A DNA stretch of 64,000 nt from Gallionella sp. (GCA_028688275.1 JAQTYN010000002.1:1-64000), one strand, 5' to 3'. Positions 53,181 through 62,990 are shown, counted from the first letter of the stretch. Numbers and translations are program-made. Notes: a model not told the origin generated them from the sequence alone.

Positions 53181-55337
53181 GTGAATAGTTTAATTGAATC
53201 GCTGTTGCACGCCCGCTTGCATGACCCATTTGGTTTCTTGGGACTCCACCAGACCGAAACAGATTGGGTTATTCGTATTTATCAACCGAATGCCACACAC
53301 ATTGAATTGTTGGGCGAGACGATAACGGCCTTTAAGCGCGTTCACCCTGCAGGCATCTTTGAATGGCATGGCACCACCGCCCCCAACCGCCCTTACCAAG
53401 TGCGCATCTATCAAGGATCAATCTGCCATGATCTCTTTGATCCATATCAATTCCCCGCCCACCTGTCCGAACTTGACTTGCATTTATTTAGCGAAGGCAC
53501 GTTACGCCAAGGCTATAACATGCTGGGTTCTCACGCAGTTGAAGTTGATGGCGTACAAGGTGTGCGCTTTGCAGTGTGGGCTCCCAATGCAGAGCGCGTC
53601 AGTGTGGTCGGGGAATTTAACCAGTGGGACGGTCGTTTAAATCCTATGCGTTTACATGGCTCTAGTGGCGTGTGGGAAATTTTCCTACCCCACATTGCCC
53701 AGCACGCGTTGTATCGCTACGAAATTCGTAATCGTGAAACGGGGCAAGTCATCACCAAAACTGATCCGTACGCCCAAGGCTACGAACACCGCCCCCACAC
53801 CGCCGCACTCGCCGCAACCGCACATCGCCATCAATGGCAAGATGCAGCTTGGATGAAGCAACGTGGTGAATGGGACTGGTTGCACGGTGCGATCAATATT
53901 TATGAAGTGCACCCTGGCTCTTGGAAACGTCATCCTGATGGTCGTCCTTATAGCTATCAAGAATTATCCAAAGATTTAATCCCTTACGTAAAAGGCATGG
54001 GCTATACCCATATCGAGTTACTGCCCGTTTCCGAACATCCGCTCGATGAATCATGGGGTTATCAAGCCACTGGCTATTTCGCCCCCACCAGCCGCTTTGG
54101 TTCACCCGATGAATTACGCGCCTTTATTGATGCCTGCCATCAGGCGGATATCGGCGTGATTTTGGATTGGGTACCTGCGCATTTCCCACAGGATAGCTTT
54201 GCATTAGCACATTTTGATGGTACGTCTTTATATGAACACGAAGACCCTCGCTTGGGTATGCACCAAGACTGGGGCACACACATCTTCAACTACGGTCGAA
54301 ATGAGGTGAAAAGCTTCTTGATGTCCAGCGCGCATTTCTGGCTGTCGGAATTTCATTTCGACGGATTGCGCGTTGATGCTGTCGCATCCATGTTGTATCT
54401 GGACTACTCACGCAAAGCCGATCAATGGATACCTAACAAATATGGTGGTCGAGAAAACCTTGAAGCGGTGGACTTTTTGCGTGCCATGAACGTAATGGTG
54501 CACGAAGACTTCCCTGGTGCACTCACCATGGCCGAGGAGTCAACCTCATGGCCTGGCGTGTCTCGCCCTACTTACGTGGGCGGCTTAGGCTTCTCACTCA
54601 AATGGAATATGGGCTGGATGAATGACACGCTCAGCTATTTTGAACGCGACCCCATTTACCGTCGCTATCACCACAATCAACTCACGTTTGGTCAAATCTA
54701 CGCCTATACCGAAAACTTTATCCTGCCGTTCTCACACGATGAAGTCGTACATGGCAAAGGCTCTTTATTGGCCAAAATGCCTGGTGATAGTTGGCAGAAA
54801 TTTGCCAACCTGCGTTTGTTGATGGTTTATCAAATGACCACGCCAGGTAAAAAACTCAATTTTATGGGCAACGAAATTGCACAAGGTCGGGAATGGCAAG
54901 ACAAGTGGGAGCTCGAATGGTGGCAGCTCGGTCAGGAATCACATCGTGGCATGCACAATCTTAGCCACAACTTGAACGTGCTTTATCGTGACACGCCTGC
55001 TTTACATGATTTGGATTTCCAGACTGAAGGCTTTAGCTGGATAGACTGCACGGATGCTGCTCGTTCGGTGTTGTCTTATCAACGGCGCGCCCGTGATGGT
55101 AGCAGTTTGGTGGTGTTGCTTAATCTCACCCCTGTACCGAACAAGCATTACCGCATTGGTTTGCCCAACGCGGGGCAATACCGTGAAATCCTGAACAGCG
55201 ACTCCGAGTATTTTTCAGGGAGCAATATGGGCAATGCGGGCAGTATCACCACGGAAGACATCCCGTGGATGGGACTACCCTATTCAGCAGAAATCACCTT
55301 GCCGCCATTAGCAGGCGTGATTTTGCAACCCGTGTAA
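53181..55337 (+). CDS. glgB: 1,4-alpha-glucan branching enzyme (GH13)
   Basis: A 718-residue GlgB with an N-terminal CBM48/N1 region (LLHARLHDPFGFLGLH), a second CBM48 domain (GVRFAVWAPNAERVSVVGEFNQWDG) and a GH13 barrel with the four motifs (WVPAHFP, FDGLRVDAVASML, MAEESTSWPG, LPFSHDEVVHGKG). It creates alpha-1,6 branches in glycogen. GTG 53181 is the chosen start because AGGAG lies five bases ahead; no ATG is suitably placed. Divergent from glgC across 85 bases and followed by pgi. Confidence 0.96.
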   Translation: MNSLIESLLHARLHDPFGFLGLHQTETDWVIRIYQPNATHIELLGETITAFKRVHPAGIFEWHGTTAPNRPYQVRIYQGSICHDLFDPYQFPAHLSELDLHLFSEGTLRQGYNMLGSHAVEVDGVQGVRFAVWAPNAERVSVVGEFNQWDGRLNPMRLHGSSGVWEIFLPHIAQHALYRYEIRNRETGQVITKTDPYAQGYEHRPHTAALAATAHRHQWQDAAWMKQRGEWDWLHGAINIYEVHPGSWKRHPDGRPYSYQELSKDLIPYVKGMGYTHIELLPVSEHPLDESWGYQATGYFAPTSRFGSPDELRAFIDACHQADIGVILDWVPAHFPQDSFALAHFDGTSLYEHEDPRLGMHQDWGTHIFNYGRNEVKSFLMSSAHFWLSEFHFDGLRVDAVASMLYLDYSRKADQWIPNKYGGRENLEAVDFLRAMNVMVHEDFPGALTMAEESTSWPGVSRPTYVGGLGFSLKWNMGWMNDTLSYFERDPIYRRYHHNQLTFGQIYAYTENFILPFSHDEVVHGKGSLLAKMPGDSWQKFANLRLLMVYQMTTPGKKLNFMGNEIAQGREWQDKWELEWWQLGQESHRGMHNLSHNLNVLYRDTPALHDLDFQTEGFSWIDCTDAARSVLSYQRRARDGSSLVVLLNLTPVPNKHYRIGLPNAGQYREILNSDSEYFSGSNMGNAGSITTEDIPWMGLPYSAEITLPPLAGVILQPV

Positions 55338-55340
55338 ATC

Positions 55341-55373
55341 TTCGTAGGTCAGGCTTAGCATCTGGCCTACGAA
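55341..55373 (+). terminator. Hairpin terminator after glgB
   Basis: TTCGTAGGTCAG pairs with CTGGCCTACGAA (one wobble) around a nine-base loop, three bases after the stop, followed by ATTTTG. A smaller dyad, TCGGG/CCCGA, lies at about 55384-55399. Confidence 0.6.
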
Positions 55374-55426
55374 ATTTTGATGTCGGGTTAATGCCCGATC
55401 TACTTAGTGAATAAGCTTATACCATC

Positions 55427-57067
55427 ATGTCCAAACTGACCCAATCTGCCGCTTGGCAAGCCCTGAATGCGCACTTTTTGACTGTTCAATCCCTGACCAT
55501 GCGTCAACTATTTGACGAAAATGCGGATCGTTTTGCGCAATTTTCTATCCAACTCGACCATTTGTTGTTCGACTACTCCAAAAACCGCATCACCGCTGAA
55601 ACGGTGAGATTATTGTTAGATTTGGCGCAACAAGCCCAAGTCCCACACGCCATCGAGCGCATGTTCGCGGGCGATAAAATCAACGCGACCGAGCAACGCG
55701 CCGCCTTGCATACCGCGCTGCGCAATCGTTCCGACCGCCCTGTGTTGGTAGATGGCAAAGACGTGATGCCCGACGTGCGCCGTGTGTTGACGCAAATGCG
55801 GCAATTTTCTGACGCAGTGCGCAGTGGCGCACATTGCGGACATACAGGCAAAGTGATACAGGACGTGGTGAATATCGGCATCGGCGGCTCTGACCTTGGG
55901 CCCTTGATGGTGTGCGAAGCACTGAAATCCTACGCCCGCCCCGATTTACGAGTCCATTTTGTCTCCAATGTGGATGCCACCCATTTGGTCGAAACGCTGA
56001 AAAAACTCGATGCGGAAACCACGCTGTTTATCGTCAGCTCCAAGACTTTCACCACCCAAGAAACCCTGACCAACGCCCGTTCCGCCCGCGCTTGGTTGGT
56101 GGCACAATTGGGCGATGAAGCCGCCGTGGCGAGTCATTTTGCCGCCGTTTCCACCAACCTCGCCGCCACGTCCCAGTTTGGCATCAACCCCGCCAACGTG
56201 TTTGAATTTTGGGATTGGGTGGGCGGTCGTTATTCCTTGTGGTCGGCAATCGGCTTGCCCATTGCCCTATTTGTCGGCATGGACAAGTTTGAAGAACTGC
56301 TCGCAGGTGCGCACGCCATGGACGAACACTTCCGCAACACACCCCTTGAGCAAAATATCCCCGTCATCATGGCGATGCTGGGCGTGTGGTATGGCAACTT
56401 CTTCGGCGCGGGCTCTAATGCCGTGTTGCCTTACGACCAATATTTGCACCGCTTCGCCGCCTATCTGCAACAGCTCGACATGGAAAGCAACGGCAAAGGC
56501 GTAGATAGAGACGGCAACCCCGTGGATTACGACACGGGGATGGTGGTGTGGGGCGAACCTGGCACCAATGGGCAGCACGCGTTTTACCAATTGATCCACC
56601 AAGGCACACGGATGATTCCCGCCGACTTCTTAGCCCCGCTGCGCAGTCACAACCCACTGGGCGAACATCACGACATTTTGCTTGCCAATTGCTTCGCCCA
56701 AACTGAAGCCTTGATGCGCGGCAAAACCAGCGACGAAGCGCGTGCAGAGTTGGTTGCCCAAGGTTTGAGCGGCGACGCGTTGGAAAGCCTATTGCCTCAC
56801 AAAGTTTTTCCAGGCAACAAACCCACCAACACGATTTTATTCGACCAACTCGACCCGCACATGCTGGGGATGCTCATCGCCCTGTACGAACACAAAGTCT
56901 TCGCCCAAAGCGTCATCTGGCACATCAACCCCTTCGACCAATGGGGCGTAGAGCTGGGCAAACAATTGGCGGGGAAAATTTTGCCTGAATTGCGCGAAGG
57001 CGGCATTGCGGGAAAACATGATGGTTCAACCAGTGGCTTAATTCAGTGTTATTTAGAAAGTCGTTAG
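55427..57067 (+). CDS. pgi: Glucose-6-phosphate isomerase
   Basis: A 546-residue phosphoglucose isomerase with [52 protein letters not shown] and the catalytic region [17 protein letters not shown]. It converts glucose-6-P and fructose-6-P, linking glycolysis to the glycogen cluster beside it. The stop codon TAG lies within a family A repeat arm, so the last residues (ESR) may be set by the inserted repeat. Confidence 0.98.
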   Translation: MSKLTQSAAWQALNAHFLTVQSLTMRQLFDENADRFAQFSIQLDHLLFDYSKNRITAETVRLLLDLAQQAQVPHAIERMFAGDKINATEQRAALHTALRNRSDRPVLVDGKDVMPDVRRVLTQMRQFSDAVRSGAHCGHTGKVIQDVVNIGIGGSDLGPLMVCEALKSYARPDLRVHFVSNVDATHLVETLKKLDAETTLFIVSSKTFTTQETLTNARSARAWLVAQLGDEAAVASHFAAVSTNLAATSQFGINPANVFEFWDWVGGRYSLWSAIGLPIALFVGMDKFEELLAGAHAMDEHFRNTPLEQNIPVIMAMLGVWYGNFFGAGSNAVLPYDQYLHRFAAYLQQLDMESNGKGVDRDGNPVDYDTGMVVWGEPGTNGQHAFYQLIHQGTRMIPADFLAPLRSHNPLGEHHDILLANCFAQTEALMRGKTSDEARAELVAQGLSGDALESLLPHKVFPGNKPTNTILFDQLDPHMLGMLIALYEHKVFAQSVIWHINPFDQWGVELGKQLAGKILPELREGGIAGKHDGSTSGLIQCYLESR

Positions 57068-57153
57068 TTGCTAGTCGTTAGTTGATAGTTTTTTACTGGC
57101 AGGGTAAGTATTCGCAGAGTGCATTAGACCAAATATAATTTGGAGAAAATACA

Positions 57154-57390
57154 ATGTTTCGTTCAGTAGAAAAAATGACGAACACGGAGCTCATTTTTTT
57201 ATTACGTAATTCATTTTTACTTGGTTTTTCAATAGGTAGCATAGGTACACTGTGTATGCTCCTTTCCGTAATTGGAAAGCAAAAAAATATGTTAATTTTT
57301 ACGTCTACTACCGTCATTACGCTACTTTTGGTACTTGTCCTGAGCATAATTTATCGACGCATTAGTTCAGAACTGGCGCGCCGCATTTAA
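57154..57390 (+). CDS. Small two-helix membrane protein, unrecognised
   Basis: A 78-residue ORF with GGAG eight bases before the ATG and two hydrophobic helices (about 22-42 and 46-66) with a basic tail (YRRISSELARRI). The composition is AT-rich compared with its neighbours. A strong terminator follows 57 bases later, shared with rhlE. It is probably a real membrane peptide gene, but no family was recognised. Confidence 0.55.
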   Translation: MFRSVEKMTNTELIFLLRNSFLLGFSIGSIGTLCMLLSVIGKQKNMLIFTSTTVITLLLVLVLSIIYRRISSELARRI

Positions 57391-57447
57391 ATTAGTGAAT
57401 GGTCTGATTCTACGTTTAATCCCACGCGCGCATAAAATTTACCCACA

Positions 57448-57475
57448 AAAAAGGCACACCGAAGTGTGCCTTTTT
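57448..57475. terminator. Bidirectional rho-independent terminator
   Basis: AAAAAGGCACAC-CGAA-GTGTGCCTTTTT is a perfect 12-bp stem with A and T runs on its two sides, lying between the convergent small membrane protein gene and rhlE. Confidence 0.92.
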
Positions 57476-57511
57476 GTTTTACTCAACGCCCGCTAAACGG
57501 GCTGCTGAATA

Positions 57512-59131
57512 TTAACGGTTACCGCGATTGCCGCCGAAGCCGCCTTGACCACCATTACCGCCTGTGTTGCCGCCGCGATTACCACCACGGTCGCCACCGA
57601 AGCCACCAGTACGAGGTGCGCCTGTATTGCCGCCGCGATTGCCACCTGCATTGCCGCCGAAGCTGCGATCACCACCAAAGCTACGTTCTTGACGCGGTGC
57701 GCCAAAACCTGTTGACGCTGCTGGATGTGCGTCACGACCTACATGGCTGTGACGGCTATCGGGTGCGCTGTGATGAAAACCTGCGCCGCCGTTGTTACCA
57801 TTGCCTGTAAACGCGCTGGAACGATTGCCGCCGAAGCCTGTGCTGTTGCCATAACCACGGTTGCCACCTTGACCGCCATTGCCGCCACCGAAACCACCGC
57901 CATTACCGCGATTGCCACCGAAACCACCACCGCTGCTGCTGCGACGGGGTTCGCCAGAACCAGAACGCTCGGAACCGCCCGTGCGCATTTTAAATTTAGG
58001 CTCTAAACCTTCAATGGTGTGCATTTTCAGATTTTGGTCTGTGTAGCGTTCGATACGTTTCAACAATTGTGCATCACGGTTAGAAGCGAAGGAAATCGCG
58101 ATGCCCGATGAACCACCGCGCCCCGTACGACCGATACGATGGACGTAATCTTCTGCGAACTTAGGCAAGTCAAAGTTAATCACGTGGGATACGCCGCGCA
58201 CGTCAATACCACGTGCTGCCACATCCGTTGCCACCAAAATACGCACTGTACCGTTGCGCAAGTTCAACAAAGTACGATTACGTTCACGTTGGCTCATGTC
58301 GCCGTGCAAAGCAGCAACCGAGTGCCCCAACACAGACAATTGATCCGCAATGCTATCTGCATCACGTTTAGTGGCGGTAAATACAATCGCTTGGTTCAAG
58401 TCAGCGTCGGTCAACAGATGGTTCAACATCTTGTTTTTGTGTGCGACGTCATCGGCGAACATCATGCGTTGTTCGATGTTTTCGTGTTTGGCTTTGGCAG
58501 CCGATACGGAAATGCGTTTTGGGTCTTTCAACAAACGCGTTGCCAAATTGCCGACCACGCCATCTAAGGTCGCAGAGAACAACAAAGTTTGGCGGGTTGC
58601 TGGGGTTGCCGCAGCGATGCGTTCCACATCATCCACAAAACCCATGTCCAACATACGATCCGCTTCGTCCAAAATCAACATTTCCAAACGGGAAAAGTCG
58701 ATACGACCGCGTTCCAGATGGTCGATCAAACGCCCTGGCGTTGCCACCAAAATGTCAACTTGACCTGACAACATACGGTTTTGCACGGGGTAAGGCATCC
58801 CACCCAAAATGCTGATGATTTTGAAACGCATGTTTTTACCGTACTTAGTCGCGGCATCACACACTTGTTGTGCCAATTCGCGGGTCGGAGTCAACACCAG
58901 TACGCGAGGGCCTTTGCTGTTCACAACCGTCGAAGCCGTTGCCAAGCGGTTCAACGCAGGCAAAATAAACGCAGCGGTTTTGCCACTCCCTGTTTGGGAA
59001 GAAGCCATTAAATCGTGACCCGCCATGATTTCGGGGATCGCTTGGGATTGAATCGCGGTCGGTTCTGTATAGCCTGTTTCAGCAATGGCTTTCAGAATGG
59101 CGGCGTTCAGGTTTAAATTTTCAAATGTCAT
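57512..59131 (-). CDS. rhlE: DEAD-box RNA helicase, RhlE type
   Basis: A 539-residue helicase with all core motifs: ASSQTGSGKTAAF, PTRELA, DEAD, SAT, ARGID and HRIGRTGRGG in the first 375 residues. The C-terminal 150 residues are a glycine/asparagine/arginine-rich tail of GGNRGN-type repeats, giving a flexible RNA-binding extension longer than in E. coli RhlE. It remodels RNA or ribosome precursors in the cytoplasm, often in the cold. A leader of about 310 bases precedes the gene. The repetitive tail creates spurious antisense ORFs (57466-58006). Confidence 0.95.
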   Translation of the reverse strand: MTFENLNLNAAILKAIAETGYTEPTAIQSQAIPEIMAGHDLMASSQTGSGKTAAFILPALNRLATASTVVNSKGPRVLVLTPTRELAQQVCDAATKYGKNMRFKIISILGGMPYPVQNRMLSGQVDILVATPGRLIDHLERGRIDFSRLEMLILDEADRMLDMGFVDDVERIAAATPATRQTLLFSATLDGVVGNLATRLLKDPKRISVSAAKAKHENIEQRMMFADDVAHKNKMLNHLLTDADLNQAIVFTATKRDADSIADQLSVLGHSVAALHGDMSQRERNRTLLNLRNGTVRILVATDVAARGIDVRGVSHVINFDLPKFAEDYVHRIGRTGRGGSSGIAISFASNRDAQLLKRIERYTDQNLKMHTIEGLEPKFKMRTGGSERSGSGEPRRSSSGGGFGGNRGNGGGFGGGNGGQGGNRGYGNSTGFGGNRSSAFTGNGNNGGAGFHHSAPDSRHSHVGRDAHPAASTGFGAPRQERSFGGDRSFGGNAGGNRGGNTGAPRTGGFGGDRGGNRGGNTGGNGGQGGFGGNRGNR

Positions 59132-59455
59132 GTTATTTTTTCTCTATTAAATTCTGAAGAAAACAAAGCCTTATCGCGGCACAATATGAGCCTCAGTACA
59201 CAATGACTGAAACGCAGCTTGACCCGAAAACGGATTTTGTATTTTTCCCCAGCAGGGCGCGCAGGCAGTAAAACCACCCGTACTACAGGCAGACGATTAA
59301 CTGGCGCAAAAACATCGTTGCTAACCAGAAAACCCAAGACCCTGATAGGAATCTAATGGAGCTTTTTAGACAGGTGCGATTTGAATACGCACGAGAGGTA
59401 GGTCGGAAACGATGAACTAAACTGCCGCAAGGTGTGCGGCAAGGCGCGCATTATA
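59132..59455 (-). promoter_or_regulatory. Promoter -10 box and long leader of rhlE
   Basis: A TATAAT hexamer lies at 59450-59455 on the minus strand, without a strong -35. The leader from about 59443 to the rhlE start is about 310 bases and gene-free. It begins with a 7-bp hairpin (TGCCGCA with TGCGGCA, 59423-59441). Long structured leaders are typical of cold-induced helicase mRNAs. Bases 59456-59562 hold nothing recognisable. Confidence 0.5.
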
Positions 59456-59562
59456 CGGATAGAAAAAATAAAAGCGAGGGGAATTTACAGAAAAATCAAA
59501 ATTAGCGCGTAATACACAAACAGCCCACAACGACAAAGACAAGGCACGCTGTCGTTCGCATC

Positions 59563-60462
59563 CTAAAAACGTGACATTTGCATAACCCAACCTATGCCAG
59601 CCAGCCCTGACAAAAAAATCAGCAAATTGCCCCACACCCAATACAAATAGCGGCGCGACAACTTTTCGGGGGTAAGATTGCTAATCACAAAGAGTTTGCC
59701 ATCAGCGGGTTGTCTGATGACATGAATATCGGCTTGCGATTGTGCTCCGCTCACTTTTTTGCTCACCTCACGCTTAGCGGCGCGGCGCGCCAACATCCAC
59801 TCCTCCTCGCCAAGCTGCCCATCCGCATTCAAATCAAAACGGGCAAGTAAATCGGGCATATTCTGCTTCCACTCCGCCAAAAGCGCGTTATGCTCGGCAC
59901 GTAAATCGAAAGTCAGTGAACCGCCGCCTTGGGTACGCAGCTCGCCCAATACATATAGCGGATCCTCTTTCAGCAACAACCATTCGGTATAGCGACGTGC
60001 GCCTTCGATCCATTGCTGATGATAATTCGTGATGATTTCGGCATAATCAGGATCAATCACACAGTCTCCCGTATCGTCCCGCAATACAAAGATCTCGTCA
60101 CTTTCACCACTTTCCGTGGTATGCCATTCGTTTTTGTGATTTTTTTGCTCAATACGGTAGCGATACCACAAACACGGAAGCTTAGAGAGCCTACCCAACA
60201 CAGGCGCGTCCACCGCGAAGGGATAGCCACGCCCCATCAGTTCGACATAACCTTGTGCCGCAGAAGCAACTTTGGATGTCGGCGTATTTTGAATCGCGCG
60301 ATATTTGCTCAAAGCTGACTGCCACGCGAACACACTAATCAGCGACATAATGGACAAACAAACCATCCAACCTACGCGAGATCCGACTAGCACCGCCGCC
60401 AATAGCAACAACAGTTGCACACCTGACGTGGCAAGCTGGATTTTGCGCAGTCTTTCTAACAT
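59563..60462 (-). CDS. GIDE-domain membrane protein with EF-hand-like loop
   Basis: A 299-residue protein with two N-terminal helices (LLLLLAAVLVG and SIMSLISVFAW), a GIDE-type domain (GYVELMGRGYPFAVDAPVLGRLSKLPCLWYRYRIE, up to about residue 190), an EF-hand-like calcium loop (DLNADGQLGEEEW) and a C-terminal helix (WGNLLIFLSGLAGIGWVM). GIDE domains are known from a mitochondrial ubiquitin ligase; bacterial ones lack the RING and are often next to lemA, as here (6-nt gap). Function unknown, probably envelope-associated. Confidence 0.85.
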   Translation of the reverse strand: MLERLRKIQLATSGVQLLLLLAAVLVGSRVGWMVCLSIMSLISVFAWQSALSKYRAIQNTPTSKVASAAQGYVELMGRGYPFAVDAPVLGRLSKLPCLWYRYRIEQKNHKNEWHTTESGESDEIFVLRDDTGDCVIDPDYAEIITNYHQQWIEGARRYTEWLLLKEDPLYVLGELRTQGGGSLTFDLRAEHNALLAEWKQNMPDLLARFDLNADGQLGEEEWMLARRAAKREVSKKVSGAQSQADIHVIRQPADGKLFVISNLTPEKLSRRYLYWVWGNLLIFLSGLAGIGWVMQMSRF

Positions 60463-60468
60463 GATGAT

Positions 60469-61038
60469 TTATTTAAACAACAGCTTTATATCGACATCTT
60501 GCTTTTCTTCCTCGGCAAATTTTAGCAGCGTTTTTGCCTCGAAATTAAACATCCCTGCAATGATGCTGGCAGGAAAGACTTCGATTTGCACATTATTGAT
60601 ATTGACCGACTCATTGTAAAACTCGCGCCTATCTGCAATTGCATTTTCCAGAGCAGTGATACGATGTTGCAACTGCATAAAACTTTCATTCGCCCTGAGT
60701 TCTGGATAGGCTTCGGCAATCGCAAAAATTCCACCCACACCTGCACGCAACGCACCTTCTGCGATACCCAGTGCAGCAATATCCTGATCCTCGCGCGCCG
60801 TTTGCACTTGAGACCGCGCCTGTATCACTTTTTGCAAGGTTTTTTGTTCAAACTGTTTGTACTGTTTACACACTTCCACCAGCTTGGGCAGCTCATCGTG
60901 ACGCTGTTTCAGCAACACGTCGATATTCGCCCACGCCTTTGCCACAGCGTGTTTGACATTCACCAGTTCATTGTAAAGACTGACCCCGTAGAAAAAAGCA
61001 ACAGCCAGAATACCGATAAAAACGAGTGGAACGATCAT
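60469..61038 (-). CDS. lemA: LemA-family protein
   Basis: A 189-residue protein with one N-terminal helix (VPLVFIGILAVAFFYGV) and the LemA helical-bundle core (YNELVNVKHAVAKAWANIDVLLKQRHDELPKLVE, then AYPELRANESFMQLQ and EFYNESVNINNVQIEVFP). LemA proteins are membrane-anchored with a mostly alpha-helical exterior domain and unknown role. It directly precedes the GIDE gene in the same operon. Upstream is a family B repeat. Confidence 0.95.
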   Translation of the reverse strand: MIVPLVFIGILAVAFFYGVSLYNELVNVKHAVAKAWANIDVLLKQRHDELPKLVEVCKQYKQFEQKTLQKVIQARSQVQTAREDQDIAALGIAEGALRAGVGGIFAIAEAYPELRANESFMQLQHRITALENAIADRREFYNESVNINNVQIEVFPASIIAGMFNFEAKTLLKFAEEEKQDVDIKLLFK

Positions 61039-61064
61039 TTTATGCTCCTTGAGCGTATAAAAAT

Positions 61065-61218
61065 CTAGGGAAATGCTGATTAAATCTTCCGTTCGTGGTG
61101 AGCTTGTCGAACCATGAATGGAAGATTTAATGAAATCAATAAATTAAATCCGTTCACCCTTCGGCCATTCGACAAGCTCACGGCTCAGGCGAACGGATTT
61201 AATCAGCACCTCTCTAGG
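61065..61218. repeat. MITE-like element, family B copy 2
   Basis: About 154 bp bounded by CTAGGGAAATGCTGATTAA and its inverted counterpart TTAATCAGCACCTCTCTAG. The inside holds GGTGAGCTTGTCGAACC and TTCGACAAGCTCACGGC hairpins. It is the reverse-oriented homologue of 19596-19749. It fills the spacer between ubiG and lemA, ending four bases before the ubiG stop. Confidence 0.8.
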
Positions 61219-61222
61219 CGAA

Positions 61223-61927
61223 CTATGCCGTGCGACGACAAGCAACTAAGTAATTCACATCCGTATCTTTGCCGAAAGTATAGTTTTTATTCAGCAAGTT
61301 ATAACTCATACCAACCAAATCATCCACGGTCAAATCGGCGTTACGGCAAAACTGCGCCAATTCGGATGGTTTGATAAATTTAGCATAATCATGTGTGCCG
61401 CGTGGCAACAAGTTGAGCACATATTCCGCGCCCAAAATCGCGAACAAATACGACTTAGGATTACGATTCAGGGTTGAAAAAAACACCCAACCATTCGGTT
61501 TGACCAGTTTGGCACACGCCGCCACCACGCTTTGCGGATCGGGCACATGCTCTAACATTTCCAAACACGTGACGACATCGTAGTGTTCGGGCTGTTCCGC
61601 CGCCAAGGCCTCCACGGAAATTTTACGATAACTGACTTGTTGCCCACTTTCCAACAAATGCAGTTGCGCGACTTTCAGCGGCTTTTCCGCTAAGTCGATA
61701 CCTGTGACGTGTGCGCCTGCCTCCGCCATACTTTCTGCCAAAATCCCGCCGCCGCAGCCCACATCCAACACCGTTTTTCCCATCAGCCCCGCTTGGCGAA
61801 CGATGTAATTGAGTCTCAAGGGATTGATGTCATGCAACGGCTTGAATTCACTGTTCTTATCCCACCACTTGTGAGCCAGTTGGGAAAATTTCTCAAGTTC
61901 AATCGGGTCTGCGTTGTGCATGGTCAT
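61223..61927 (-). CDS. ubiG: UbiG, ubiquinone biosynthesis O-methyltransferase
   Basis: A 234-residue SAM methyltransferase opening [35 protein letters not shown], a UbiG hallmark, with [27 protein letters not shown] and [11 protein letters not shown]. It catalyses both O-methylations of ubiquinone synthesis at the membrane surface. The start may be ATG 61927 or the third codon ATG 61921. Divergent from htpX. Confidence 0.96.
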   Translation of the reverse strand: MTMHNADPIELEKFSQLAHKWWDKNSEFKPLHDINPLRLNYIVRQAGLMGKTVLDVGCGGGILAESMAEAGAHVTGIDLAEKPLKVAQLHLLESGQQVSYRKISVEALAAEQPEHYDVVTCLEMLEHVPDPQSVVAACAKLVKPNGWVFFSTLNRNPKSYLFAILGAEYVLNLLPRGTHDYAKFIKPSELAQFCRNADLTVDDLVGMSYNLLNKNYTFGKDTDVNYLVACRRTA

Positions 61928-62025
61928 CTGTGTGTGTAGGTTCTAAGGAAGTAAGCCGCATTTTGCGCGTCGTGTCATTTTACCGCAAGGTCAGTCGTTC
62001 TAGAAATGCCCCATAATAGATAAGA

Positions 62026-62054
62026 CTTGAAATCCAGCTGCCCCTACCCCATAT
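62026..62054 (+). promoter_or_regulatory. Sigma-32 (RpoH) heat-shock promoter of htpX
   Basis: CTTGAAA (62026-62032), a 14-base spacer and CCCCATAT (62047-62054) match the RpoH consensus CTTGAAA-N11-16-CCCCATNT exactly. It is 51 bases upstream of the htpX ATG; the expected start is near 62060. Confidence 0.88.
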
Positions 62055-62059
62055 TGTCG

Positions 62060-62078
62060 AGGCTGTTAAAAACAGCCT
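62060..62078 (+). other. Hairpin at the expected 5' end of htpX mRNA
   Basis: AGGCTGTT-AAA-AACAGCCT is a perfect 8-bp stem. It begins about where transcription from the sigma-32 promoter should start, so the mRNA would carry a terminal stem-loop that could protect its 5' end. TTGCTTTACTTTT follows, so attenuation is also possible. Confidence 0.55.
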
Positions 62079-62105
62079 TGCTTTACTTTTGCTAAAGGAA
62101 CTTTG

Positions 62106-62990
62106 ATGAAACGTATTTTCTTGTTTATCGCCACGAATATGGCGATTATGTTGGTGATTAGCATTACTTTGAACCTTCTTGGGGTTAATCACTATTTAGA
62201 CCGCAATGGCGGGATTCAAATGGGCAGTCTGTTGGTAATGTCGGCTGTCGTGGGTTTTACAGGCTCCATTATTTCGCTGTTTATGTCCAAATGGGTGGCA
62301 AAACGTTCGGTTAATGCGCAAGTGATTGAAAATCCTTCTGATCCGACTGAGCGTTGGTTGGTTAGCACGGTGCAAGCACAAGCGGCGGCGGCAGGTATCG
62401 GCATGCCTGAAGTGGCGATTTACGATGCACCTGATGTGAATGCCTTTGCCACAGGCTGGAATCGTAATAACGCACTGGTCGCGGTTAGCACGGGCTTGCT
62501 GTACAACATGCAGCGCGATGAAGTGGAAGCGGTGTTAGCACATGAAATCAGCCACGTTGCTAATGGCGATATGGTAACGCTGACTTTGATACAAGGCGTG
62601 GTGAATACCTTTGTGTTTTTCTTCTCCAAAATTATCGGCAATATCGTCGATGGTTTTCTGCGCAACAAGGACGAGGAATATCACGGTCCTGGCATCGGTT
62701 CATTTATCGCCGAAATAGTGGCGCAATTGGTATTAGGGTTCTTAGCCAGTATTATTGTGATGTGGTTTTCGCGCCAACGCGAATTCCGTGCTGATGCAGG
62801 TGCGGCAAACTTAGCAGGACGCAGCAAAATGATTGCGGCATTGGAACGCTTGAAAATGAATCACGAACAGGCTTCTTTACCCGCAGATATGGCAGCCTCT
62901 GGCATTTCGGGCGGCGGCGCAATGTCCAAGCTGTTTATGACCCATCCTCCACTGGAAGAACGGATCGCTGCGCTGCGCAATGCTCAATAA
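62106..62990 (+). CDS. htpX: HtpX heat-shock membrane metalloprotease
   Basis: A 294-residue M48B protease with two N-terminal helices, the zinc motif HEISH (residues 146-150), two later helices ([17 protein letters not shown] and [17 protein letters not shown]) and the third ligand region [13 protein letters not shown]. It degrades misfolded inner membrane proteins. ATG 62106 has AGGA six bases ahead. A matching heat-shock promoter precedes it and a terminator follows. Confidence 0.97.
   Translation: MKRIFLFIATNMAIMLVISITLNLLGVNHYLDRNGGIQMGSLLVMSAVVGFTGSIISLFMSKWVAKRSVNAQVIENPSDPTERWLVSTVQAQAAAAGIGMPEVAIYDAPDVNAFATGWNRNNALVAVSTGLLYNMQRDEVEAVLAHEISHVANGDMVTLTLIQGVVNTFVFFFSKIIGNIVDGFLRNKDEEYHGPGIGSFIAEIVAQLVLGFLASIIVMWFSRQREFRADAGAANLAGRSKMIAALERLKMNHEQASLPADMAASGISGGGAMSKLFMTHPPLEERIAALRNAQ

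Noticed and set aside
57466-58006. Two plus-strand Arg/Cys- and Ala/Thr-rich ORFs
   Set aside because: They are translations of the repetitive glycine-rich tail of rhlE in the wrong strand.
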